Positions 28,463-38,664 are shown, counted from the stretch's first letter. The stretch is 64,000 nucleotides of DNA from Amylibacter marinus (GCF_030160015.1 NZ_BSNN01000002.1:1-64000); one strand, 5' to 3'. Translations and numbers: made by a program. Notes: generated by a model from the sequence alone, not told the origin.

Positions 28463-29115
28463 GCCAACAGACCTACCAACCTCTGGGCCTGACTTTCACA
28501 GCTATTTAAGGCGGCGCGATCCTCGCCGGGGTAAAATCGAGCACGTGTGGCCGTGGGCATCGGCTCGGGGGTAAACCCGATGATGCGTGGCCCGGTGCTC
28601 TCGCTTTCTTTGGCCCAACTGGAAAACAACGCATCTTGCGCCGCCTTGCTGGTACCATAGGCGCCGAAAAATTTCTGGCCTGCGTTCTTATCAATCATAT
28701 GCACCGCAGTGCCTTTGCGTGCGGTTAGCAGGGGTTCAATATTGGTAATTAGGCGTCCAGTTGCAGTGATATTCTGGGTGATGGTTTTTTGCCAGTCGCT
28801 GTCTGCAATATGGCTGGCAGGAGCCAAGGGCGCCGCATGAATGGCACAATGCGCCCAAATATCCAAGCCACCCCAACGTTCATGTATGGAAATACACAGC
28901 CGCTTTTGGGCCTCCTCGTCGGTGATATCCATGGGCACCAAGGTTGCAGTTCCACCTGCCGCTTGAATAAGATCATCAATTTCTTCCAATGCGCCCACAG
29001 TGCGGGCCACGGCGATGACATGGATATCCTTCTTGGCTATTTCTACAGCCAGCGCAGCCCCCAACCCACGCGAGGCGCCGGTGATCAGCGCCAGATTGTC
29101 GCCTTGTTCCGCCAT
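28459..29115 (-). CDS. SDR-family NAD(P)-dependent oxidoreductase
   Basis: The 218-residue Rossmann protein has the cofactor motif TGASRGLGAAL and the catalytic YGTSK pair. The usual catalytic Ser strand (NISS) reads HMID, so the active-site Ser may be missing or replaced. Its start is two bases after the purF stop, so it is the last gene of the alr-purF operon. The substrate cannot be inferred. Confidence 0.85.
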   Translation of the reverse strand: MAEQGDNLALITGASRGLGAALAVEIAKKDIHVIAVARTVGALEEIDDLIQAAGGTATLVPMDITDEEAQKRLCISIHERWGGLDIWAHCAIHAAPLAPASHIADSDWQKTITQNITATGRLITNIEPLLTARKGTAVHMIDKNAGQKFFGAYGTSKAAQDALFSSWAKESESTGPRIIGFTPEPMPTATRARFYPGEDRAALNSCESQAQRLVGLLA

Positions 29116-29117
29116 GG

Positions 29118-30590
29118 TTATTCTGCCGCCATTTCAAAACCCTTGGCGATTTGATCGCGGGGTTCTACAGGGTATTCACCAGAGAAGCAGGCATCACAGT
29201 ATTCAGGAGATGTAGCGTTGCGCCCTGATTTTACACCGCAGGCACGATACAGGCCATTGATCGAGATGAACTTCAGGCTGGCAACGCCCATATGTTCGCG
29301 CATTTGCTCTTCGGTCATGGTTGCCGCCAGTAACTGTTCGCGATCTGGCGTATCTACACCATAAAAACATGGCCACATGGTGGGGGGAGATGCGATTCGG
29401 AAATGAACCTCTTTGGCGCCCGCATCCAGAATCATTTCTTTGATTTTTAGGCTGGTGGTGCCGCGCACCACCGAGTCATCTACCAAGATCACCCGCTTAC
29501 CCTCGATCAGCGCGCGGTTTACATTCAACTTTAACCGCACGCCCATGTTGCGGATTTGCTCTGAGGGCTCGATAAAGGTGCGGCCCATGTAAGAGTTACG
29601 GATGATGCCCATGCCATAGGGGATGCCGCTTTCATGGCTAAAACCAATAGCAGCAGGTGTGCCAGAATCGGGCACTGGACAGATCAGATCCACATCCGCG
29701 GGGCTTTCCTTGGCCAGCTCGATGCCGATCTGGCGGCGGGTTTCATAGACTGATTGCCCACCCAAGATGCTGTCTGGACGAGAGAAATAAACCTTCTCGA
29801 AAATACAGGGGCGGGGGCTGACCCGCTCGAAGGGGAAGCTGCTTTCTATACCCTCTGGGCCGATCACAATCATCTCGCCCGGTTCGATTTCACGCACCAA
29901 TTGGGCACCGATAATATCCAGCGCACAGGTTTCCGAGCTAAGCACATAGCCATCACCAATTTGGCCTAGCACCAGTGGGCGCACGCCGCGCGGATCCCGC
30001 ACACCGATAAGTTTTGTGCGGGTCATGGCAATAACTGCAAAGGCCCCCTCGACACGGCTAAGGGCATCTTTGATGCGGTTGGTATGGTTTTTATGGATCG
30101 AACGCGCCATCAGGTGAATGATACATTCGCTGTCTGACGAGCTTTGGAAAATTGAACCGCGGTTGATCAATTCTTTGCGCAGGCTATCGGCATTGGTCAG
30201 GTTGCCGTTATGGGCAATAGCACAGCCGCCCAAGGAAAATTCCCCAAAGAAGGGTTGAACGTCGCGAATAGCTGTATTGCCCTTAGCGCCCGCGGTGGAA
30301 TAGCGTACATGGCCCAAGGCATTATCGCCCGGTAATGTTTCCATCAGCGATTTTTTGGTAAAATGATCGCGAACATATCCAAAGCGACGGGCGGAGTTAA
30401 ATCCGGTCTCGTGGTCATAGGCGACGATGCCACCGGCCTCTTGGCCGCGATGCTGTAGGGCATGCAGACCTAGAGCTACGAAATTGGCGGCGTCTTTTAC
30501 GCCGATCACACCGTATATTCCGCATTCTTCTTTGCGTTTGTTATGATCAAAGGGATGGGGCAGGAACGGTTCGGTGTCCGACAGACGCAT
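29118..30590 (-). CDS. purF: amidophosphoribosyltransferase
   Basis: PurF makes phosphoribosylamine from PRPP and glutamine, the first committed purine step. The 490-residue precursor has a 22-residue propeptide before the nucleophile in EECGIYGVIG, the glutamine-domain segments HNGNLTN and SDSE, the PRPP loop VILVDDSVVRGTT, and C-terminal cysteines (CGVKSG; YCDACFSGEYP) that may hold an Fe-S cluster. It lies after cvpA, as in many proteobacteria, and overlaps closely with the SDR gene. Confidence 0.96.
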   Translation of the reverse strand: MRLSDTEPFLPHPFDHNKRKEECGIYGVIGVKDAANFVALGLHALQHRGQEAGGIVAYDHETGFNSARRFGYVRDHFTKKSLMETLPGDNALGHVRYSTAGAKGNTAIRDVQPFFGEFSLGGCAIAHNGNLTNADSLRKELINRGSIFQSSSDSECIIHLMARSIHKNHTNRIKDALSRVEGAFAVIAMTRTKLIGVRDPRGVRPLVLGQIGDGYVLSSETCALDIIGAQLVREIEPGEMIVIGPEGIESSFPFERVSPRPCIFEKVYFSRPDSILGGQSVYETRRQIGIELAKESPADVDLICPVPDSGTPAAIGFSHESGIPYGMGIIRNSYMGRTFIEPSEQIRNMGVRLKLNVNRALIEGKRVILVDDSVVRGTTSLKIKEMILDAGAKEVHFRIASPPTMWPCFYGVDTPDREQLLAATMTEEQMREHMGVASLKFISINGLYRACGVKSGRNATSPEYCDACFSGEYPVEPRDQIAKGFEMAAE

Positions 30591-30625
30591 GGCAATGACT
30601 CGCAGATGTTAGCAGCTGAGCGTTA

Positions 30626-30662
30626 TATAGGGCAGGGAACACAAGGAGTCACCCGCCCTATA
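30626..30662. promoter_or_regulatory. inverted repeat in the cvpA-purF gap
   Basis: TATAGGGC (30626-30633) and GCCCTATA (30655-30662) are exact complements, with inner GGG/CCC able to extend the stem. It lies in the 91-base gap before purF on the transcribed strand. It could be a purine operator, an attenuator or a partial terminator; no T run supports termination. Confidence 0.35.
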
Positions 30663-30681
30663 GGCGTTTTGGTAATTATTC

Positions 30682-31290
30682 TTAGTTGCCGGTTACCTTT
30701 GGTAGATCGTCTTTGGCGGCATTGGCACTACAGGTTGTGGTCAACTCGGTGTATTTTGATTGACCCCAGGCGTATACGCCTTCTTTGCCGGCCTCGTAAT
30801 CGCGCTGAATCATGTCTTGGATTTTCACCTGAGTTTCTGCCAGCAATTCAACAGTCTTTGACTCGTTTACAATTGGGAAATCTGCCTCGAAGAAAGCATA
30901 GGCCACCAATGCCGCCAAGATAAGAAGAACCCCGCGCAGCATACCAAACAAAAATCCAAGTCCCTGATCAAAACCACTAAGCACGGAGCGCTGGACGGCG
31001 CCTGCGAATAGGGGGGTAAAGATTGCCTCGATAATCAGCGTACCCGCAAAGACGATGAAGAAGGCGGCGATCACCGACAATTCGCAATTCTCGCCCAAGA
31101 TATCCGATAGGATCGGGACCTCGCGGATCAAGGGCTCTACTTGTGGTGCAAAGATGAAGGCAACGATGGCCGCCACAAACCAGCCTGCGATTGACAAAAT
31201 CTCGCGTACAAAACCGCGCGAATATGCAAGTATTGCGGAGAGAAGGAGGATTATCCCCGACCCTGCGTCGACAAGTGTGAAACCTTCCAT
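30682..31290 (-). CDS. cvpA: CvpA family membrane protein
   Basis: The 202-residue protein has four hydrophobic segments (IILLLSAILAYSRGFVREIL motif, typical of CvpA, then SIAGWFVAAIVAFIF, VIAAFFIVFAGTLIIEAIF and MLRGVLLILAALVAYAF). CvpA lies upstream of purF in many proteobacteria and affects envelope stress or colicin V production; its molecular role is unclear. It is followed by purF. Confidence 0.92.
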   Translation of the reverse strand: MEGFTLVDAGSGIILLLSAILAYSRGFVREILSIAGWFVAAIVAFIFAPQVEPLIREVPILSDILGENCELSVIAAFFIVFAGTLIIEAIFTPLFAGAVQRSVLSGFDQGLGFLFGMLRGVLLILAALVAYAFFEADFPIVNESKTVELLAETQVKIQDMIQRDYEAGKEGVYAWGQSKYTELTTTCSANAAKDDLPKVTGN

Positions 31291-31310
31291 TCAGTATCCC
31301 CTTACACTGT

Positions 31311-32681
31311 TTAAGCGTCTATAGCCCCAAAACATCTTTCAACGAAGGCGTCTACACCATCGAATTTCTCTACCTTCATGCCCGATTCGCTGGGCAATTT
31401 CATCCTCGAAGGTGCGAAAATAGTTGAAAAACCTAATTTCTGTGCCTCTTTAATCCTATTTTCGGCCTGAGAGATAGGGCGCAATGCCCCTGAGAGGCTA
31501 ATTTCTCCAAAAACGACGGTGTCCGAGGCCAAGGCAATGTCTTGGCGCGCAGATATCAATGCCGCCGCGACCGCTAGATCAGCGGCGGGCTCAGAAATGC
31601 GCAGCCCCCCGGCAATATTTAGATAGACGTCTTGGCCAGCAAAGCTGATGCCAACCCGCGATTCCAGCACCGCCAAGATCATCGACAGGCGCGCCCCATC
31701 CCAACCAATTACCGATCGGCGCGGCGTGGCCAGCGGCGAGGGCGCAACCAGTGCCTGAATTTCCACAAGCAAGGGGCGCGAGCCCTCTATCCCCGCGAAG
31801 ACAACAGATCCTGCGGTTTGGGTGTCACGTTCCGAGAGGAACAATTCCGATGGATTGGAGACCTGCGCCAGTCCTGCGCCTGTCATCTCGAACACCCCGA
31901 TCTCGTCCGCGGCGCCAAAGCGGTTCTTGACCGCGCGCAGGATGCGGAACTGGTGGCCACGCTCGCCCTCGAAATACAAAACAGTATCGACCATATGTTC
32001 CACCACGCGCGGGCCGGCTAGTTGGCCCTCTTTGGTCACATGGCCCACCAAAATCACCGCAACACCGCGCTTTTTGGCAAATGTGGTTAGCTCGTGCGCG
32101 GTGGCGCGCACTTGGGATACTGAACCCGGGGCGCTGTCGACGTGATCAGCCCACATGGTTTGCACGGAATCGATGATGGCTAGATCTGGTTTTTCATCCT
32201 CTAGCGTGGTTAAAATATCGCGCAGGTTGGTTTCTGTGGCCAATTTTACCGGTGCATCCGTAAGGCCAAGGCGTTGCGCACGCATACGGATTTGGCTAGA
32301 GGCCTCTTCGCCGGAAATATAGATAGCCTTTTTGCCTGAGCGGGCAAACTCTGCCGCCGCCTGTAACAGCAGCGTCGATTTGCCGATGCCCGGATCACCG
32401 CCCACCAAAATGGCACTGGCGGGCACCAGCCCACCTCCCAACACGCGATCAAATTCGCCAATGCCGCAGGTGGCACGCGGCAGGGGGGCATCGACTGTGG
32501 CCAGATCTGACAGGGGCACTTTGCGCCCTTTGCTGGATCCCAGCGTTTTGCCCTTGGGGCCAGCGGCAAGGGGGGCCTCTTCGCGGATGGTATTCCATTC
32601 GCCGCATCCATCACACCGTCCGGCCCATTTTTTATGGGTGGCACTGCAATTGGTACAGGTGTAGGTGAGTGTTGTTTTTAC
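31311..32681 (-). CDS. radA: DNA repair protein RadA
   Basis: RadA is a RecA-like branch-migration ATPase. The 456-residue protein has an N-terminal zinc finger (CTNC...CDGC), Walker A GGDPGIGKST, the RadA-specific KNRFG motif and a C-terminal Lon-like domain (GISFAGQDVYLNIAGGL). ATG at 32679-32681 (MVKTTLTYTC) places the zinc finger normally; an in-frame start 21 bases upstream is less likely. It is in the alr-purF operon. Confidence 0.95.
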   Translation of the reverse strand, partial: VKTTLTYTCTNCSATHKKWAGRCDGCGEWNTIREEAPLAAGPKGKTLGSSKGRKVPLSDLATVDAPLPRATCGIGEFDRVLGGGLVPASAILVGGDPGIGKSTLLLQAAAEFARSGKKAIYISGEEASSQIRMRAQRLGLTDAPVKLATETNLRDILTTLEDEKPDLAIIDSVQTMWADHVDSAPGSVSQVRATAHELTTFAKKRGVAVILVGHVTKEGQLAGPRVVEHMVDTVLYFEGERGHQFRILRAVKNRFGAADEIGVFEMTGAGLAQVSNPSELFLSERDTQTAGSVVFAGIEGSRPLLVEIQALVAPSPLATPRRSVIGWDGARLSMILAVLESRVGISFAGQDVYLNIAGGLRISEPAADLAVAAALISARQDIALASDTVVFGEISLSGALRPISQAENRIKEAQKLGFSTIFAPSRMKLPSESGMKVEKFDGVDAFVERCFGAIDA

Positions 32682-32726
32682 CATGCGATGGTTCTGCCCC
32701 AAAGCGGCCTTAAGGGCAAGAAAAGA

Positions 32727-33206
32727 CTAGCTCTTTTTATCCAACATCAGGGAAATAACCAAGCTGGTTAGAACACAGGCGGTGAAGAGGTATAACCCCC
32801 AGCCTACCTCTAGGCGCCCCACGCCCACGCCTTTGGCCACCACGATATACATGGCGATCAGAAAAATATCAGCCATGGCGAATTTCCCCATGATTTGCAG
32901 GGCGGGGATCAGGCGGGCAGGGGCGCGGTTTAGCTGTAGTGCGGTGGTGCCCAGCACCTTGAGCATGGGGGCGACCAGTGCAAAGAGGATGACGATGATT
33001 GCAAGGAATATATCCTTTTCAAGCAGGCTATTGATGCCTGAAATCACGCTGATTTCCTTGAGTTTGAACAGTGGCAGTAGGCCAGCGCGCAACAGGGGGG
33101 CGAACCATGCAATGGGGAAGAGGATCAACAGGGACAGGTTAGCGCCGATCAGCAGGCGGGTTCGCATTTGCGCAGGGGTTGCGGTTTTGGGGAAGCCCAA
33201 GGGCAT
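32727..33206 (-). CDS. paraquat-inducible protein A-like membrane protein
   Basis: The 159-residue protein has four hydrophobic segments and resembles one PqiA/LetA domain (PIAWFAPLLRAGLLPLFK; KVLGTTALQL; GKFAMADIFLIAMYIVVAKG). PqiA-type proteins work with MCE-domain proteins in lipid transport. It is half the length of full PqiA and lacks obvious zinc fingers. It overlaps mlaF by one base, so it may be a membrane component of the same lipid-transport machinery. Confidence 0.8.
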   Translation of the reverse strand: MPLGFPKTATPAQMRTRLLIGANLSLLILFPIAWFAPLLRAGLLPLFKLKEISVISGINSLLEKDIFLAIIVILFALVAPMLKVLGTTALQLNRAPARLIPALQIMGKFAMADIFLIAMYIVVAKGVGVGRLEVGWGLYLFTACVLTSLVISLMLDKKS

Positions 33207-33952
33207 CAGCGCACCGCCTCTATAGGCCCCTCGGCGCGGCCATGCAGGAATTGATCTAAATAAGGGTTGCCAGATGTTTCAAGCTTGGCAATTGGGCCAG
33301 ACCATTGCACCGCGCCGTCGTGTAGCATGGCCACCTTATCAGCGATGGCGCGTACAGACGACATATCGTGGGTAATGGTCATGGCTGTTGCGCCCATTTC
33401 TACCACGATCTCGCGGATCAATTCATTGATAACGCCAGACATGATGGGGTCTAGGCCAGTGGTGGGTTCATCAAAAAAGATAATTTCTGGGTCGGCGGCA
33501 ATGGCGCGGGCCAGCCCTACGCGCTTTTGCATGCCGCCTGATAGTTCGGCGGGGAATTTATCGGCCACATCGGCGCGCAACCCCACGCGGCGTAGCTTTT
33601 CCACCGCCAGATCACGGGCATCTGTTTTTGAGAGTTTCCCCGCACCGCGCAGCAGGCGAAAGGCCACGTTTTGCCAAACTGGCAGGCTGTCAAACAGCGC
33701 CGCCCCCTGAAACAGCATGCCAAAACGTGCCAAGAAGGCATCGCGGTCGCCTTGGTCGGCCTCTTGACCGTAGACCAGAATGCTGCCGGCATCGGGGGTC
33801 TCTAGGCCAAGGATGCATTTTAGCAGCACGGATTTACCAGTGCCAGATCCGCCGATGATTACCATACTTTCGCCTTTGGCGATTTTCATATTCACACCCT
33901 GCAATACATGGTGTGCCCCAAATGATTTATGTACGCCTTTGATATCGATCAT
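33206..33952 (-). CDS. mlaF: phospholipid-transport ABC ATPase, MlaF-like
   Basis: The 248-residue ATPase has Walker A GGSGTGKSV, signature LSGGMQKRVGLARAI, Walker B IIFFDEPTTGLDP and the switch ITHDM. It pairs with the MlaE permease encoded just upstream (one-base overlap). Mla systems keep outer-membrane lipid asymmetry. The MCE subunit MlaD and the soluble MlaB/MlaC are not in this window. Confidence 0.9.
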   Translation of the reverse strand: MIDIKGVHKSFGAHHVLQGVNMKIAKGESMVIIGGSGTGKSVLLKCILGLETPDAGSILVYGQEADQGDRDAFLARFGMLFQGAALFDSLPVWQNVAFRLLRGAGKLSKTDARDLAVEKLRRVGLRADVADKFPAELSGGMQKRVGLARAIAADPEIIFFDEPTTGLDPIMSGVINELIREIVVEMGATAMTITHDMSSVRAIADKVAMLHDGAVQWSGPIAKLETSGNPYLDQFLHGRAEGPIEAVR

Positions 33953-34731
33953 TAGAAAAATGCCTCCGTCAGGATATAGTTGGCGGCCAGGATCATTACG
34001 CTAGCAGAAACCACTGCATTGATGGTGGCGCGCCCCACACCAGCCGCGCCACGCCCAGAGTTATAGCCATGGTAGCACCCCATCAGGGCCACGATAAACC
34101 CAAAGACCGCCGCCTTGGCAAGGCCGCTGGCGATGTCCTGAAATTGCAAGAAATCGGTGGTGTTCTGGACATAGGCGCTGGCGTTAAAGCCCAGCCGATT
34201 GGTGCCCACCAGATAACCACCCATAATGCCGATGGTATCGCCGACCGCCACCAAGACCGGCATGGCCAATGTGGCCGCAGCAAGGCGCGGGGCCACCAGA
34301 TATTTCATCGGGTTGGTTGACAGTGTGGTCAGGGCATCTATTTGCTCGGTCACCCGCATAGTGCCCAGTTCTGCGGCAATCGAGGAGGCCACACGCCCCG
34401 CCACCATCAGGCCGCCCAAAACCGGGCCCAGCTCGCGCACCATACCGATGGCCACGATCGAGGGCACCACCGCCTCGGCATTAAACCGCGCGCCACCTGA
34501 ATAGATTTGCAGTGCAAGGGCCGCACCTGTGAACAGGGCCGTCAACCCTACAACGGGCAAAGAAAAGTAGCCAATTTGCATAAGCTGTTGTGCCAGCTCG
34601 CGCCCATAGAAAGGCGGGCGAAATATATGCGACGTGGCGCGCAACGCAAACAGGATAACGCGTCCAATAGTGGTGCAAAATCCAAGGGTTGCGGCCCCAA
34701 TGGCGCCCAATGATCGTTCGATTAACTGCAT
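33952..34731 (-). CDS. mlaE: phospholipid-transport permease, MlaE-like
   Basis: The 259-residue membrane protein matches the MlaE/TrgI permease pattern, with ELGPVLGGLMVAGRVASSIAAE, the coupling segment LGTMRVTEQIDAL and the segment STNPMKYLVAPRL. It follows alr by two bases and precedes mlaF. It lacks the N-terminal STAS domain seen in some longer alphaproteobacterial forms. Confidence 0.9.
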   Translation of the reverse strand: MQLIERSLGAIGAATLGFCTTIGRVILFALRATSHIFRPPFYGRELAQQLMQIGYFSLPVVGLTALFTGAALALQIYSGGARFNAEAVVPSIVAIGMVRELGPVLGGLMVAGRVASSIAAELGTMRVTEQIDALTTLSTNPMKYLVAPRLAAATLAMPVLVAVGDTIGIMGGYLVGTNRLGFNASAYVQNTTDFLQFQDIASGLAKAAVFGFIVALMGCYHGYNSGRGAAGVGRATINAVVSASVMILAANYILTEAFF

Positions 34732-34733
34732 GA

Positions 34734-35771
34734 TTAACCTGCGTAATTACGGGCGTAACGCGCCCCGAGATTGGTAAGGATTTCATAACCGATGGTGCCA
34801 GCGGCGTCGGCCAAGTGCTCGATGGTCTGCGTCTCTGTCAGCAGATCCATCTGATCCGGAACATGGTCTAAATCAGTAACATCAACGGTAATTAAATCCA
34901 TCGAGACCCGCCCAATAATCGGACAGGGTATTCCATCAGCAAAGAGGCAGATATCCCCGCCTCCCATGGCGCGGATCAACCCATCAGCATAGCCTGCGGC
35001 GATTGTAGCAACGCGGCTGTTGCGCTGGGCAACCCAAGTGGCAGAATAGCCTACTGTTTCGCCCGCTGCGACCACGCGGGTTTGGATCACGGGAATTGAG
35101 AGAGTGGCCACGGGGGCGGCATTTGTGAACGGGTGCCCACCATAAAGACCAATGCCCGGGCGGCACAGGTCAAAGTGATACTCAGCCCCCAGCAACGTCC
35201 CCCCCGTTGCCGCCAGCGAGCGGCGCGCAGATAGGCCATCGGTCAGGGCATGAAATTCGGCCAATTGCGCGCGGTTTTGCGGATGATCGGGGGTGTCAGC
35301 ACAGGCGAGGTGGCTGATGATCAATTGGGCGTTTTGGGCGCTATCACGGTGGGGCGCGAATTCATTGGCCTCCATCCCTAGCCGGTTCATGCCTGTATCC
35401 AGCTGAATGCCGAAATCCGCATCGGGTAATTCTGTGCGAAAGCGCATCATTTGTTCGGGGGCGTTAAGCATGGGGATCAGTTTGTGATCGTGCAGGGTTT
35501 TCGCATCACTTAGCATCATGCCGCTAAAAACATAGATTTTAGCGGCATTTCCCAAGGCCTTGCGCAGGACCGCGCCCTCGGATGGCAGGGCTACGAAGAA
35601 GCTGTTTGCGCCTGCCTTTTGTAGGGCGGTGGCGACTTGTGCACTGCCTAGTCCATAGCCGTCGGCCTTAACGACGGCAGCGGTTTCTACGTGGGGGGCA
35701 GACTGTGCATCTAAATCGCGCCAGTTCTGACAGAGATTGTTTAGATTGATATGTAGGGTCGATGTGCTCAT
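34734..35771 (-). CDS. alr: alanine racemase
   Basis: Alr makes D-alanine for peptidoglycan. The 345-residue enzyme has the PLP lysine in VVKADGYGLGS, the catalytic tyrosine in TVGYSATW, and GRVSMDLITVDV near the C-terminus. It is the first gene of a leftward operon continuing through mlaE, mlaF, pqiA-like, radA, cvpA, purF and the SDR gene. Confidence 0.95.
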   Translation of the reverse strand: MSTSTLHINLNNLCQNWRDLDAQSAPHVETAAVVKADGYGLGSAQVATALQKAGANSFFVALPSEGAVLRKALGNAAKIYVFSGMMLSDAKTLHDHKLIPMLNAPEQMMRFRTELPDADFGIQLDTGMNRLGMEANEFAPHRDSAQNAQLIISHLACADTPDHPQNRAQLAEFHALTDGLSARRSLAATGGTLLGAEYHFDLCRPGIGLYGGHPFTNAAPVATLSIPVIQTRVVAAGETVGYSATWVAQRNSRVATIAAGYADGLIRAMGGGDICLFADGIPCPIIGRVSMDLITVDVTDLDHVPDQMDLLTETQTIEHLADAAGTIGYEILTNLGARYARNYAG

Positions 35772-35894
35772 GCCCCATTGGCCATAGGCGGGTAGGGAAG
35801 GTCAAGGGCAGAGGCCGCATTGGGACGGTTTTTACCACATTGGGCTTTCAAATTTATGTTCGATCTGGAAGATTGCCCAAAAGAGGAGAACGAG

Positions 35895-36350
35895 ATGAGT
35901 GCTGGGCGGATTCTATTTGTGTGTTTGGGAAATATTTGCCGTTCTCCTACGGCCGAGGCGGTTTTGCGCGCGATGGCACAGGCGCGCGGATTGGATTTGG
36001 TGGTAGAGAGTGCGGGAACGGGGGGCTATCATATTGGTGCCGATCCCGATCCGCGGTCGCGCCGCGTAGCAGAGGCGCGGGGATATGATTTTACGGGTCA
36101 GGTTTCGCGCAAATTATCAGCGCAGGATTTCAGCGACTTTGATCTGATCCTCTGTATGGATCAAGCCAATCTCCACGACACACGGGCGGTTATGCCAGAG
36201 GGCGCGCGGGCAAAGGTGCGCCGCTTTCTGGACTATGCAGTGGATCAGGATTTGAGAGATGTGCCTGACCCCTATTATGAGAATAATTTCGAACAGGTAT
36301 TGGATCTGATCGAGCTGGGCGTGGGCAGGGTGCTAGACGCTGAAACCTAG
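35895..36350 (+). CDS. low-molecular-weight protein-tyrosine phosphatase
   Basis: The 151-residue enzyme has the C(x)5R active site in FVCLGNICRSPTAEA close to its N-terminus and the general-acid loop VPDPYYEN. GAGGAG lies seven bases before ATG 35895, deciding this start over one 75 bases upstream. It could dephosphorylate tyrosine kinases of polysaccharide export or arsenate-reductase-type substrates; no such partner is adjacent. Its end overlaps the convergent four-cysteine protein gene by four bases. Confidence 0.92.
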   Translation: MSAGRILFVCLGNICRSPTAEAVLRAMAQARGLDLVVESAGTGGYHIGADPDPRSRRVAEARGYDFTGQVSRKLSAQDFSDFDLILCMDQANLHDTRAVMPEGARAKVRRFLDYAVDQDLRDVPDPYYENNFEQVLDLIELGVGRVLDAET

Positions 36351-36652
36351 CCGCAATGCATCTGCGCCAGTTCACCAAATTCCTTATAGCGTTTCCAAAA
36401 CCGTTCTTTGGATCGGACATCGGATTGGCGGGTGTCCTGGGCCAATTGCGGGTTTTTGAAAAACTTTGCCGCCAAGGATTGATCGCTGTTGCTGAGCTTG
36501 GCGTTGGCGACCTGTTGGATACAGGAGCATGTGGCGCGATCAACGCGGCGGTCTGATTTCAGGCAGGCGGATTGAATTTTGCCTGCGTATAGGGGGACGG
36601 AACTGGTGCCTAGCGCCAGAGAAAGCCCGATAATCATTGCTGTTTTTTTCAT
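36347..36652 (-). CDS. small secreted cysteine-motif protein
   Basis: The 101-residue precursor has a signal peptide ending near PLYAG and a mature part with C-x13-CxC and a terminal Cys-Gly (ACLKSDRR...CSC...MHCG). The region [17 protein letters not shown] and [15 protein letters not shown] matches a Rhodobacterales family often mislabelled arginine transporter. It shares a four-cysteine layout with three proteins at 39977-41058. Likely periplasmic with disulfides; the role is unknown. Confidence 0.75.
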   Translation of the reverse strand: MKKTAMIIGLSLALGTSSVPLYAGKIQSACLKSDRRVDRATCSCIQQVANAKLSNSDQSLAAKFFKNPQLAQDTRQSDVRSKERFWKRYKEFGELAQMHCG

Positions 36653-36816
36653 ATCTGCCTCTTTCGTGCGATTTTTTCGCATCTTGTTTTGCTATGATGC
36701 CAAAGGGGCACAATTGTGGCAAGAGTCAGTTTTGCAACAGTGTTAATCGCGCTGAATTAGCTTTGCAGGGCTATGGTCTCTTGACCAGACCTGAAAACCA
36801 TATCATATCCGCAATT

Positions 36817-38616
36817 ATGACTGATATAACCAAAATCCGCAATTTTTCCATCGTGGCGCATATCGACCACGGTAAATCGACGCTGGCCGATCGGCTGATC
36901 CAATCCACGGGCACCGTGGCGGATCGCGACATGGAAGCGCAAATTTTGGATACAATGGATATCGAAAAGGAACGCGGGATCACCATCAAGGCGAACTCGG
37001 TGCGTATTGAATACAATGCGAATGATGGCGAGACCTACACGCTGAACCTGATCGATACCCCTGGTCACGTGGATTTCGCCTATGAGGTCAGCCGCTCAAT
37101 GAAGGCTGTAGAAGGATCATTATTGGTTGTGGATGCGTCTCAAGGTGTTGAGGCACAGACCTTGGCCAATGTGTATCACGCCCTAGAGGCGGATCACGAG
37201 ATTGTGCCAGTGTTGAACAAGGTCGACTTGCCCGCCGCAGAGCCTGATCGTGTGGCAGAGCAGATTGAGGATGTGATTGGCATTGATGCCACGGATTCTG
37301 TGCATATTTCTGCCAAGACCGGTGTAGGGATCCCTGATGTTCTCGAGGCGATTGTGAATCGTTTGCCCGCGCCAACAGGCGATATTGATGCGCCCCTAAA
37401 GGCGATGCTGGTGGACAGTTGGTATGACCCTTATTTGGGTGTTGTGGTGTTGATCCGCGTGATCGATGGCAAGATAAAAAAGGGCGATAAAATTCGAATG
37501 ATGAACACCAATGCCACATATCCTGTGGATCGCATTGGCGTGTTCCGCCCGCAAATGGAAAACATTGATGTGCTTGGCCCTGGCGAGATGGGGTTCCTGA
37601 CGGCATCAATCAAGCAAGTATCCGATACGCGTGTTGGTGATACTATCACCCACGAGAAAAAGGGCTGCGAAGAAGCATTGCCTGGTTTTGCCCCAGCACA
37701 GCCAGTGGTCTTTTGTGGGTTGTTCCCTGTGGACAATGCCCAATTCGAAGATCTACGCGAGGCTATTGCCAAACTGTCTCTGAATGATGCGAGCTTTAGT
37801 TCAGAAATGGAAACCTCGGCGGCACTTGGCTTCGGGTTTCGCTGTGGATTTTTGGGATTGTTGCACCTCGAGGTGATCCGCGACCGCCTAGAGCGGGAGT
37901 ATGACATTGATTTAATCACCACCGCCCCCTCTGTGATCTACCATATCCATATGCGCGATGGCGAGCTGATCGAGTTGCATAACCCAGCCGATATGCCAGA
38001 CCCCACCCATATCGATCACATCGAAGAGCCGCGCATTAAAGCGACTATTTTGGTGCCGGATGAGTATCTGGGCGATGTGCTAAAGCTGTGCCAAGACCGC
38101 CGCGGGATTCAAGAGGATCTGACCTATGCGGGCACACGGGCCATGGTGGTCTATGATCTGCCATTGAACGAGGTGGTATTCGATTTCTATGATCGTTTGA
38201 AATCTGTGACCAAGGGATATGCCTCGTTTGATTACACGATGGAGGGCTATCGTCAGGATTTCCTTATGAAAATGCAAATTCTGGTAAACGAGGAGCCTGT
38301 GGATGCGCTATCTACAATGGTGCACCGCGATCGCGCCGATGCGCGCGGGCGGGCGATGGTAGAAAAGTTGAAAGACTTGATCCCGCAACACCAGTTTAAA
38401 ATCCCAATCCAAGCAGCGCTGGGCGGGCGTATTATTGCCCGTGAAACCCTAAGTGCATTGCGAAAAGATGTGACCGCAAAATGTTATGGCGGGGATATGT
38501 CGCGCAAACGTAAATTGTTGGATAAGCAAAAGGCGGGTAAAAAACGCATGCGTCAATTCGGTAAGGTAGACATCCCACAAGAGGCGTTTATTTCGGCATT
38601 GAAGATGGATAGCTAG
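36817..38616 (+). CDS. lepA: elongation factor 4
   Basis: LepA is a ribosomal GTPase that aids translation initiation and back-translocation. The 599-residue protein begins [22 protein letters not shown] and has [25 protein letters not shown] and the unique C-terminal domain ending in [17 protein letters not shown] 36817 fits all known LepA starts; upstream in-frame codons do not belong to the family. Confidence 0.97.
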   Translation: MTDITKIRNFSIVAHIDHGKSTLADRLIQSTGTVADRDMEAQILDTMDIEKERGITIKANSVRIEYNANDGETYTLNLIDTPGHVDFAYEVSRSMKAVEGSLLVVDASQGVEAQTLANVYHALEADHEIVPVLNKVDLPAAEPDRVAEQIEDVIGIDATDSVHISAKTGVGIPDVLEAIVNRLPAPTGDIDAPLKAMLVDSWYDPYLGVVVLIRVIDGKIKKGDKIRMMNTNATYPVDRIGVFRPQMENIDVLGPGEMGFLTASIKQVSDTRVGDTITHEKKGCEEALPGFAPAQPVVFCGLFPVDNAQFEDLREAIAKLSLNDASFSSEMETSAALGFGFRCGFLGLLHLEVIRDRLEREYDIDLITTAPSVIYHIHMRDGELIELHNPADMPDPTHIDHIEEPRIKATILVPDEYLGDVLKLCQDRRGIQEDLTYAGTRAMVVYDLPLNEVVFDFYDRLKSVTKGYASFDYTMEGYRQDFLMKMQILVNEEPVDALSTMVHRDRADARGRAMVEKLKDLIPQHQFKIPIQAALGGRIIARETLSALRKDVTAKCYGGDMSRKRKLLDKQKAGKKRMRQFGKVDIPQEAFISALKMDS

Positions 38617-38622
38617 ACGTAG

Positions 38623-38664
38623 GATTGCAAAGGCTAAGTGTGATGCAATCTAGGGTGTGTTTTT
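38623..38664 (+). terminator. possible terminator after lepA
   Basis: GATTGCA and TGCAATC pair across a 14-base loop, with TTTTT ten bases after the stem. The long loop and offset T run make it weak. Confidence 0.35.

Noticed and set aside
36637-36816. Upstream extension of lepA to 659 residues
   Set aside because: The extra 60 residues are unlike LepA, and [19 protein letters not shown] is the normal start.
37431-37922. Antisense frames inside lepA
   Set aside because: They are shadows of a strongly conserved gene, with no supporting motif.
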